A DNA stretch of 7,017 bases from an uncultured Eubacteriales bacterium. Its GTDB lineage: Bacteria; Bacillota; Clostridia; Christensenellales; QAND01. Made by a program: the position numbers and the translations under genes. The DNA lies in NCBI GenBank assembly GCA_900546685.1, contig UREB01000086.1, forward strand, positions 1 to 7,017, written 5' to 3'. Each line of letters starts with the position of its first letter. Position 1 is the first letter of the stretch. Positions 1 through 5,803 of this stretch are shown here, piece by piece. The notes under the pieces were generated by a model. The model did no database searches. It was not told the DNA's origin and was given only the letters and a program-made list of their open reading frames with translations.

Positions 1-6
1 CGATCT

Positions 7-759
7 GTGATAAAGCAGCACGAGCCCCTAAAGCGCCTCAGAAAGGAAGCGTATGTATTTGCCGAGGAGTTTATGGAGCCCTTTGGGGCGCTGATCGGGC
101 TCCCCGCTGCACAGGGCTGCTTAACACAGGAGATGTTTGGCGTGGATATCGGTGCGGCAGAAACATGTACTTTGTATTTTGCGGAGGAGGAGAGGCAGGA
201 GGAACAGCAGGAGGAACTGCCGGAATTATGGAATATGGCTGTGCCCTTTTTGCCATATCGGATGGAAGAAGAGGGTTTTGTTAGCGCGATCAACCGGGGC
301 GGACGATCCAAGGGCCTTGGCATCGGCATTTATATCGAGGGAAAAAAAGAGGATGAGATCACGTTCAGCGATGTGAAACTGTGCACCGATTTTGAAAAGC
401 GCCCCCTAAATATCCGGCCCATTACGCTGGAAAAGCGGCAGCTGGCCAATGGGGAATGGGCGTATTGGTGGGAGGATGAAAACCTGCCGCTCCGGCCCAA
501 GATAAGCGGAGAGCGGAACAGGGAGCTGCGGGAACTCGGACGATCGATGACATTGTGGTTCACACCGCATGGAAATCCACGCAAGGCGATGGACATTGCC
601 GTGACATTTGTGCCGCTGGAAAATCGGATCAAAGGGCAGTGCACCTGGTGCTGCTGGTGGAAATATGGATCAAAGGCTGCGTTTATCCAAGCGAACAATG
701 AGCAGCTAAAAAGGGGCTCAGGCATTTTTCTTAACCCGGACGACTACGACCTGGATTGA
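7..759 (+). CDS. Uncharacterised protein, 250 residues (5' end uncertain)
   Basis: I do not recognise this protein and assign no function. It reads as a soluble, probably cytoplasmic protein: there is no signal peptide and no long hydrophobic stretch. A Glu/Gln-rich acidic run lies at about residues 59-73. The second half is unusually rich in tryptophan (WAYWWED at 151-157, LWF at 183-185) and has a Cys/Trp cluster, CTWCCWWKYG, at 212-221 near the C terminus. The GTG at base 7 is only the first possible start in the window. The frame is open back to base 1 and no ribosome binding site can be seen, so the gene may begin upstream; an in-frame ATG at 73 is a weaker option. Its stop codon overlaps the ATG of the following lipoprotein gene (TGATG), which suggests the two were translated together. 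Confidence is high that it is coding and low on anything about its role. Confidence 0.75.
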   Translation: MIKQHEPLKRLRKEAYVFAEEFMEPFGALIGLPAAQGCLTQEMFGVDIGAAETCTLYFAEEERQEEQQEELPELWNMAVPFLPYRMEEEGFVSAINRGGRSKGLGIGIYIEGKKEDEITFSDVKLCTDFEKRPLNIRPITLEKRQLANGEWAYWWEDENLPLRPKISGERNRELRELGRSMTLWFTPHGNPRKAMDIAVTFVPLENRIKGQCTWCCWWKYGSKAAFIQANNEQLKRGSGIFLNPDDYDLD

Positions 760-1407
760 TGCAAAGCAAGGGACTCAGAGGCGGAAAGAAAATAGAAACA
801 AGCAAAGCAAGCATGATAGCGGCCTGGTGCCTGACGGCGATGCTCTGCCTGTGCGGATGCGGTGCTAAGGAGACCTCGTTATACGACAGAGGGCTAACTG
901 ATGCAGGAAATGGCGGCGGCGCCCTATGCGCAAACGATGACGCAGAGCCAAACGCTGCTGGAAACGCTGGACGTTGTCGCTAGGCAGGACTGTAGCACCC
1001 CAAGGCAGTGTATTGCATAGAGGCTCCCACGGAAGCGCTCTCTGCCCTTGTGGAAGGCGGGACGGAAGGAGAGGTGTCTGAAACGCTCAAGGCGTATCTG
1101 ATGCAGACAATGCTGGGCGCGCTGCCCAATCAGATCAACGGGCTGGCGGGGGCTTCCGCTCCAGCAGCCGCAGCATATGCTCAGCCAGACAAACCTTTGT
1201 GCAAGCAGGGCTGGGGGAGGATACTGTATACTTGTACACCTTAAATCGGCGGTGCCGGCGATGGTGGTATTCCTCAAGGGAGAGGGCGATACGGTGCTGG
1301 CGACGGGCAGCTTTATGCTCAATGAGGAGTTTGCCTGTGATTGGCAAGAGGCGCTGGAGGAAAGCCTGCAAATGTTTTCCGCCGCGGTATCAGCAGTGGA
1401 AAGATAG
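759..1407 (+). pseudogene. Lipoprotein gene broken by several frameshifts
   Basis: The gene starts at the ATG that overlaps the upstream TGA. The N terminus is a clear lipoprotein signal: a basic start (KGLRGGKK), a hydrophobic core and a lipobox LCGC with the lipid-bearing Cys at residue 34 (codon 858-860). Coding then moves between frames. Frame 3 runs to about 897. Frame 1 follows (LMQEMAAAPYAQ...) to about 1003, then frame 3 (AVYCIEAPTEAL...) to about 1171, then frame 2 (SICSARQTFVQAGLGEDTVYLYTL) to about 1240. Frame 1 (KSAVPAMVVFLKGEGD...) then runs to TAG at 1405-1407. The last three breaks each fit loss of one base in a short run (CCAAAGG to CCAAGG, GCAAGC to GCAGC, TTTAAA to TTAAA); the first fits one extra base or two lost. 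Repaired, it would encode about 216 residues with an Ala/Gln-rich exported domain. The pieces keep a plausible protein composition, so the damage looks recent, or it may be sequence error. The function of the intact family is not known to me. Confidence 0.75.
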
Positions 1408-1429
1408 CGCCGGAAGGGAGAAAGACGCT

Positions 1430-1936
1430 ATGCCGTTGAAATTTGTGTGCGGAGACATTACGAGGATGCGTGTGGATGCCATTGTCAATGCTGCCAACCG
1501 GACGCTGCTGGGCGGGGGTGGCGTAGATGGGTGCATCCACCGCGCTGCGGGGCCGGGGCTTTTAGAGGAATGTAGAATTTTGGGCGGCTGCCAGACGGGC
1601 AGCGCCAAGATCACAGGCGCGTATGAACTGCCGTGCCGGTATGTGATCCATACAGTGGGGCCGGTTTGGCAGGGCGGCGGCCGGGGCGAAATACGGGCGC
1701 TTTGTTCGTGCTACCAAAGGTCGTTGGCGCTGGCCAAGGCGCATGGATGCCGGAGCGTAGCGTTCCCGCTGGTATCGGCGGGCGCATATGGAATGCCCAA
1801 AGCGTTGGCGCTGCGCACGGCGGTGGAGAGCATCGAAGCATTTTTGCAGGCTGATGAGATGGAAGTGGCGCTGGTGCTCTACCAAGCCGAGGATTATGCC
1901 CTGGCCAAGGCGCATTATCCGATGTATACAGCGTAA
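1430..1936 (+). CDS. Macro-domain protein, likely O-acetyl-ADP-ribose deacetylase
   Basis: This is a stand-alone macro domain of 168 residues, the usual size for the bacterial YmdB/MacroD-like group, which hydrolyses O-acetyl-ADP-ribose and can remove ADP-ribose from acidic side chains. Visible motifs are GDIT (8-11, Asp9 for the adenine), VDAIVNAAN (15-23, with Asn23), the glycine-rich loop LLGGGGVDG (26-34, with Asp33), IHRAAGP (36-42), CQTGSAKIT (54-62), VIHTVGPVW (72-80) and the second phosphate loop SAGAYGMP (116-123). Asn23 and Asp33 match the proposed catalytic pair of E. coli YmdB by alignment from memory. The start is ATG 1430, nine bases after AGGGAG (1415-1420). The reading frame stays open further upstream, but only because it runs through the tail of the broken lipoprotein gene. 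A cytoplasmic enzyme is expected. It probably shared a transcript with the two upstream genes; a strong terminator follows it. Confidence 0.93.
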   Translation: MPLKFVCGDITRMRVDAIVNAANRTLLGGGGVDGCIHRAAGPGLLEECRILGGCQTGSAKITGAYELPCRYVIHTVGPVWQGGGRGEIRALCSCYQRSLALAKAHGCRSVAFPLVSAGAYGMPKALALRTAVESIEAFLQADEMEVALVLYQAEDYALAKAHYPMYTA

Positions 1937-1940
1937 AGGC

Positions 1941-1972
1941 AAAAAAAGCGCAGATTTTTCTGCGCTTTTTTT
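1941..1972. terminator. Bidirectional intrinsic terminator
   Basis: A perfect 14-bp inverted repeat (AAAAAAAGCGCAGA at 1941-1954 and its complement at 1959-1972) encloses a TTTT loop. The GC core is GCGCAGA/TCTGCGC. It is flanked by seven A on one side and seven T on the other, so RNA from either strand gives a hairpin followed by a U run. It lies 4 bases after the macro-gene stop and 3 bases after the MATE-gene stop on the other strand, so it can end both convergent units. Confidence 0.92.
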
Positions 1973-1975
1973 CAA

Positions 1976-3334
1976 TTAGATCTTTTGCAGGGCCTTTTTG
2001 AACTGGCGGGCAAACAGCAGCACGGTGAATGTGACGGCAATGGCGTCGGCAAAGGGCTCTGCCATATACACGGCCATGGTGGGGTTGGCAGAAAATAGAT
2101 GCGGCATCAGATAGATCAGAGGCAGCAGGATGATGAATTTCCGCGTAACGGCGACGAGGATGGATTCCTTGGCGCGGTCCAGCGCGGTAAAGGTCATCTG
2201 GCAGGCGATCTGCGCGCCGAAGAGCACAAGCACGGCGAAATACACGCGGATGGCGGGCGTAGCAAACGCGATCAGCGAGGCATCCGAGGTGAAGATGGAG
2301 GCAAACACGCCAGGGAAAAGCAACAGCGCCAGCCATAACAGGGTGGAGTATACCAAGCTGCTGCGCAGCAACAACCCGAAGGCCTTTTTAACACGATCCG
2401 CATTGCGTGCGCCGTAATTGTAGCTGATGATGGGCTGTGCGCCCTGACCCAAGCCTTGCAAGGGCAGCAGGGCAAACTGCATCACGCTGGTAAGGATCGT
2501 CATGGTGCCGACGGCAATGTCCCCGCCATAACGGAGCAGGGAGGAATTGAAGCAGACGGAAATGACGCTTTCGCTGGCCTGCATGATAAACGTCGCCGTA
2601 CCCAGCGCCAGGCAGGGCAGGATGATGGAGGATTGCAGGCGCATCTGTTTGATACGGATCTTAAGATGCGTCTTTTTGCCCGTTAAAAAGAGCATTACCC
2701 ACGCCGCGGACAGCGCCTGCGACAGGATGGTGGCCAGCGCTGCGCCGCTTACGCCCATATCAAAGACAAAGATGAAGACGGGATCCAATACGATGTTGGT
2801 AACAGCGCCGATCAGTACGGACAGCATGCCGGTCTTGGCAAAGCCCTGGGCGATGATAAACATATTCATGCCCAACGTGATCTGCACAAACAGCGTGCCG
2901 ATGGCGTAGATGTTCATATACTCGGTGGCATAGCCGATGGTATTTGCGCTGGCGCCAAAGGCCAAGAGCAACGGCCGGTTCCAGATGAGCAGCACAGCGG
3001 TGAGCACGACGGAAATGATGAGCTGCACGGTAAAGCAGTTGCCCAGCGATTTTTCGGCGGACTCATGATCCTGCCGGCCCATAAAGATGGAAGCACGCGG
3101 CGCACCGCCCGCGCCCACAAAGGAGGCAAAGGCGGAAACGATCATGATGATGGGCATGCATACACCCACCCCGGTCAGGGCCAGAGCACCTACCTCCGGA
3201 ATGTGGCCGATATAGATGCGGTCCACAATGTTGTACAGCATATTGATGAGCTGGGCCACCACGGAGGGCAGGGCCATCTGAAAAAGCAGCTTGCCAATAG
3301 GCGCTGTACCGAGCTGATTTTGGTCTTCATTCAT
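1976..3334 (-). CDS. MATE-family multidrug efflux transporter
   Basis: This 452-residue integral membrane protein of the MATE family (MepA-like branch) should export cationic drugs or toxic metabolites across the cytoplasmic membrane in exchange for Na+ or H+. The length and about twelve hydrophobic segments fit the family. Recognisable motifs include LPSVVAQLINMLYNIVDRIYIG in the first helix region (22-43), GAGGAPRASIFMGR (74-87), NIVLDPVFIF (180-189) followed by GVSGAALATILSQ (194-206), and QGLGQGAQPIISYNYGAR (293-310) in the second half. The start chosen is ATG at 3334, preceded by AGAAGGAA with about 6 bases of spacing. A longer reading from 3400 would overlap the regulator gene by over 70 bases and adds a non-membrane tail, so it is unlikely. 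Its first 8 bases overlap the end of the MarR gene (ATGAATGA), which implies coupled translation. The transported compound cannot be told from sequence. Confidence 0.95.
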   Translation of the reverse strand: MNEDQNQLGTAPIGKLLFQMALPSVVAQLINMLYNIVDRIYIGHIPEVGALALTGVGVCMPIIMIVSAFASFVGAGGAPRASIFMGRQDHESAEKSLGNCFTVQLIISVVLTAVLLIWNRPLLLAFGASANTIGYATEYMNIYAIGTLFVQITLGMNMFIIAQGFAKTGMLSVLIGAVTNIVLDPVFIFVFDMGVSGAALATILSQALSAAWVMLFLTGKKTHLKIRIKQMRLQSSIILPCLALGTATFIMQASESVISVCFNSSLLRYGGDIAVGTMTILTSVMQFALLPLQGLGQGAQPIISYNYGARNADRVKKAFGLLLRSSLVYSTLLWLALLLFPGVFASIFTSDASLIAFATPAIRVYFAVLVLFGAQIACQMTFTALDRAKESILVAVTRKFIILLPLIYLMPHLFSANPTMAVYMAEPFADAIAVTFTVLLFARQFKKALQKI

Positions 3335-3782
3335 GGAGCGTTCCTTCTTTCTGTAAGCATAAGGAGATGTTTTGTGCGATGCGGTAGTAAAATTGCTCAA
3401 AATCGTGCGTTTCCTCTGCGGTAAAGCCGGAAAGCGCGCAGGCGGTAAAGCGGGGCATCACGGCCAGCACGTCTTCCAAAAGCGGCGCGGCGCTATTTGT
3501 CAGCGATAGATGGATGCGGCGCCGGTCGGCAGTATCCTGGCGGCGGCACAAAAGGCCGCGCTGGATCAGCGATTCCACCGCCACAGAGACATTGCTCTTG
3601 GGCAGCATGCGCAGCTCTACGATGTCCCGCGCGGTATCCAGGCCGGGATTGTTGCCCAAAAAGGCGAGCACATCAAATTCCGTTTGGGAAAGGCTGTGCT
3701 GCTTGCAGACACGCCGGCGCAGGCTGTCGTAATACTTCAAAATATTGCGAAACCCCACCAGGACTTCGGAATTCTTGGACAT
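3327..3782 (-). CDS. MarR-family transcriptional regulator
   Basis: This is a 151-residue winged-helix regulator of the MarR type, normally a dimer that represses its own operon and lets go of DNA when it binds a small molecule. The DNA-binding part is about residues 31-97: LSQTEFDVLAFL begins the helix region, MLPKSNVSVAVESLIQRGLL (59-78) is the recognition-helix region, and DTADRRRIHLSLT (83-95) is the typical wing with the conserved Asp and Arg residues. The terminal helices should form the dimer interface. There are four cysteines (26, 79, 115, 142), but none that I can place on the redox-sensing Cys of OhrR. The ATG at 3782 has a GAGGAG about 11 bases upstream, a rather long gap. It is the first gene of the unit, overlaps the efflux pump gene by 8 bases, and has a strong promoter with a palindrome just upstream, so it is very likely the local repressor of the pump. 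Confidence 0.93.
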   Translation of the reverse strand: MSKNSEVLVGFRNILKYYDSLRRRVCKQHSLSQTEFDVLAFLGNNPGLDTARDIVELRMLPKSNVSVAVESLIQRGLLCRRQDTADRRRIHLSLTNSAAPLLEDVLAVMPRFTACALSGFTAEETHDFEQFYYRIAQNISLCLQKEGTLHE

Positions 3783-3817
3783 GCCGTATCATTCTCCTCA
3801 AAAGTAGTTTTATTTAA

Positions 3818-3842
3818 AAACGGTTTGCTCAAATAACCGTTT
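3818..3842. promoter_or_regulatory. Candidate MarR operator (nested inverted repeat)
   Basis: AAACGGTT (3818-3825) and its exact complement AACCGTTT (3835-3842) are separated by 9 bases. Inside lies a second inverted repeat, TTTG (3824-3827) and CAAA (3830-3833), around CT. The element begins about 9 bases downstream of the -10 hexamer of the minus-strand promoter, so it covers the expected transcription start and early leader. That is a standard repression position for MarR-family proteins, which bind short imperfect palindromes. The regulator gene begins about 35 bases further on. Binding by this particular regulator is inferred. Confidence 0.65.
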
Positions 3843-3850
3843 CATTGTTT

Positions 3851-3878
3851 ATTATAGAAAGCCGCCCGCATTTGTCAA
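3851..3878 (-). promoter_or_regulatory. Promoter of the marR-MATE unit
   Basis: Read on the minus strand, a perfect TTGACA (3873-3878) and a perfect TATAAT (3851-3856) are 16 bases apart, one short of the ideal 17. Transcription should start near 3844. Both hexamers match the vegetative sigma factor consensus exactly, so without repression this promoter should be strong. That fits control by a repressor at the adjoining palindrome. Confidence 0.85.
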
Positions 3879-3903
3879 GAGCGGAAGGCGTTGTTTTTTA
3901 GCA

Positions 3904-3932
3904 GTGATAATGCACAGGAAATGTGCTAGAAT
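3904..3932 (+). promoter_or_regulatory. Promoter of the ABC-exporter unit
   Basis: The extended -10 element TGCTAGAAT ends in the hexamer TAGAAT (3927-3932). Seventeen bases upstream is GTGATA (3904-3909), a 4-of-6 match to the -35 consensus. The start would be near 3939, leaving a leader of about 110 bases before the ATG at 4049. It is the best plus-strand match in the 266-base gap between the divergent genes. It does not overlap the minus-strand promoter, so the two units may be controlled separately. Confidence 0.55.
3912..3926. promoter_or_regulatory. Inverted repeat in the promoter spacer, possible operator
   Basis: GCACA (3912-3916) and TGTGC (3922-3926) form a perfect inverted repeat around five bases. 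It fills most of the space between the -35 and -10 elements of the ABC-exporter promoter. A protein bound there would block RNA polymerase. No regulator can be assigned: the sequence differs from the palindrome in front of the MarR gene. Five-base arms can occur by chance. Confidence 0.35.
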
Positions 3933-3962
3933 AAAATCAGTCTATCAATTCCTTTTTAGTTT

Positions 3963-3992
3963 CCCGTATAAGTCGTAAGGCTATATGGCGGG
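3963..3992 (+). other. Weak hairpin in the ABC-exporter leader
   Basis: In the roughly 110-base leader, CCCGTATA (3963-3970) can pair with TATA (3982-3985) and CGGG (3989-3992), leaving a three-base bulge and an 11-base loop. A run of six T (3999-4004) follows seven bases after the stem. This could be a weak attenuator, but the stem is short and broken. I match it to no known riboswitch class. The rest of the leader holds only the ribosome binding site. Confidence 0.2.
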
Positions 3993-4048
3993 GCACTGTT
4001 TTTTGCAAAGTTAGCGAACTCTCAATTTACAGAGAAAGGATTAAAAAA

Positions 4049-5803
4049 ATGCTGCTGCTCAATCGAACGCTGTTGAAGATGGCCAAGGGCCTGTGGGGCT
4101 GGATGGGGGTCATTGTAGGGCTGAAGATGGTCACGCTGGTAGGGACGACGATGTTTGCCAAGACCATCTCACAATTTTTGGGCAATTTGTATGCGCCCAA
4201 TTTGACCTGGGCGGAGGCGGGCTCCGCCATACTGGCGGCGCTTTTGGCAGCGATATTGATGTTTGCCTCTGAGCTTTTGACGGGCGAGGCGGAATACCGC
4301 TGCACGGCCAAGGCGCGCACCAGCCTTAGGCGCCGTATTTTTGCCAAGGTGATGGAGCTGGATGTGGGCAACATCGAAAGGATCGGCCCCGTATCTGCCA
4401 TTACCTCGGCGGTGGACGGCGTAGAGTCCATGCAGACGTATTACAGCCAATACCTGCCCGGGCTGGTATACAGCGTGCTGGCGCCGATCTACCTGTTTTT
4501 CCAAATGAAGGAGGCTTCGCTGGCGGTGGCCGCGGTGCTTTGCGCCATCGCGATGATCCTGCTGCCCATCAACAACATTTTCCGCGCGCATATCGAAAAG
4601 CTGAAAACGGAATACTGGGCCTGCATGGAGGATCTAACGGGCTATTATCTGGAAAGCGTGCAGGGGCTGACGACGTTGAAGCTGTATGAACAGGACGAAA
4701 CGCGCACCAAGGTGCTCAAGAAAAAGGCCTTTGCCTTCAACGATAAGATCATGGAGGTCATGAAGGTAAACTTTACCTCGTTTTTGCTGACGGACGGGCT
4801 GGTGTACGGCTCCATCGTGCTGGCCACGGGGCTGGCCTGCGGCGGGCTGATTGCGGGGCACCTTTCCTTTGCCTCAGCGCTGATGGTGCTGCTGCTCTCC
4901 TACGGATTTTTTTCGTCGGTACGCCAGCTGATGAACGCCACGCATACGGCGCTGGCGGGTGTGGCGGCGGCAGAAAAGGTTTCAAACCTGCTGGATATCG
5001 ATACCACCCGCCCGTATGCGCCCGAAACCCCAGAGGATACAACGCCGTACAGCGGCATCCGGATGGAGCATATCTCCTACGGATATACCGGGCGGCATAA
5101 GGCGCTGGATGATGTAAGCCTTACGGTGGAAAAGGGCAAGGTAACGGCGCTGGTGGGGCTGTCCGGCTGCGGAAAGAGCACGCTGGCCGGGCTGATGATG
5201 CGGTTTTTTGATCCCTCCGGCGGGCGCATTACCATAGAGGGCCGGGATTATCTGAGCATGACGCCCGAACAGCTGCGCAGGCGCATCGCCATGGTGCCGC
5301 AGCAGGTCAGCCTGTTTTCCGGCAGCATTGCAGAGAACCTCCGCATCGCCAAAAAGGATGCTACGGAGGAAGAAATGATGGAAGCGTTGGAGCAGGTGCG
5401 GTTAAAGGATTGGGTGCTGGCCCAGCCCAAGGGGCTGCAAACCAGCGTAGGGGATGCCGGCGGCAAGCTATCCGGCGGGCAGCGGCAGAAAATCGGCATC
5501 GCACGCGCGCTTTTGTGCCAGGCCCCGTATATCATTTTTGACGAAGCGACCTCCAGCGTAGACCAGCAGAGCGAAGAGGAGATTTGGCGCTGTATTGACG
5601 AGCTGGCGCAGACGCGGACGCTGGTCATCATTTCACACCGGCTTTCCACCATCCGCCAGGCCGACTGCATCTATGTACTCAGCGGCGGCAGGATCGAGGA
5701 AAGCGGGCGGCATGAAGCGCTGATGCAGCAAAACGGGCTGTATCATCAGCTGGTGAACGAGCAGCAAAAGCTGGAAGAGCAGGCAGAGGAGGGCAGAGCA
5801 TGA
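4049..5803 (+). CDS. ABC exporter half-transporter, CydD-like
   Basis: This is a 584-residue half-transporter with an N-terminal membrane domain (about 1-310, six expected helices) fused to a C-terminal ATPase domain. The ATPase motifs are complete: Walker A GLSGCGKST (370-378), Q-loop VPQQ (Gln418), signature LSGGQ (474-478), Walker B IIFDE with Asp498 and catalytic Glu499, and H-loop His530 in ISHRLST. The membrane part has DGVESMQTYYSQYLPGL (123-139), which resembles the conserved DGVE...YLP stretch of CydD, a subunit of the cysteine/glutathione exporter. ATG 4049 has AGGA eight bases upstream. The end overlaps the next gene by 4 bases (ATGA), so the two products are probably made together as a heterodimer in the cytoplasmic membrane. 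The substrate is uncertain: thiols are the guess from CydD likeness, but related exporters in anaerobes may carry peptides or drugs. Confidence 0.88.
   Translation: MLLLNRTLLKMAKGLWGWMGVIVGLKMVTLVGTTMFAKTISQFLGNLYAPNLTWAEAGSAILAALLAAILMFASELLTGEAEYRCTAKARTSLRRRIFAKVMELDVGNIERIGPVSAITSAVDGVESMQTYYSQYLPGLVYSVLAPIYLFFQMKEASLAVAAVLCAIAMILLPINNIFRAHIEKLKTEYWACMEDLTGYYLESVQGLTTLKLYEQDETRTKVLKKKAFAFNDKIMEVMKVNFTSFLLTDGLVYGSIVLATGLACGGLIAGHLSFASALMVLLLSYGFFSSVRQLMNATHTALAGVAAAEKVSNLLDIDTTRPYAPETPEDTTPYSGIRMEHISYGYTGRHKALDDVSLTVEKGKVTALVGLSGCGKSTLAGLMMRFFDPSGGRITIEGRDYLSMTPEQLRRRIAMVPQQVSLFSGSIAENLRIAKKDATEEEMMEALEQVRLKDWVLAQPKGLQTSVGDAGGKLSGGQRQKIGIARALLCQAPYIIFDEATSSVDQQSEEEIWRCIDELAQTRTLVIISHRLSTIRQADCIYVLSGGRIEESGRHEALMQQNGLYHQLVNEQQKLEEQAEEGRA

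Noticed and set aside
759..1407. Programmed ribosomal frameshifting to explain the broken lipoprotein gene
   Set aside because: Four shifts in 350 bases, mostly in one direction and without recognisable slippery heptamers, are far better explained by indels.
1199..1936. A single 245-residue frame joining the lipoprotein region to the macro domain
   Set aside because: The extra N-terminal part is the lipoprotein gene read first in its own frame and then out of frame. The macro domain has its own ribosome binding site and ATG at 1430, and starts at the usual position for the family.
1611..2336. A 241-residue minus-strand frame across the terminator
   Set aside because: It overlaps the macro gene in antisense and the MATE gene in another frame, and passes straight through the intrinsic terminator. 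The product has no recognisable domain.
3335..3400. A longer N terminus for the MATE transporter
   Set aside because: It would lie inside the MarR gene, is not hydrophobic, and has a poorer start context than the ATG at 3334 with its AGAAGGAA.
3961..4005. Passing likeness to a purine riboswitch (GTATAA ... TATGG)
   Set aside because: The required junction sequence (UNUCUACC) and the third stem are absent, and the spacing does not fit.
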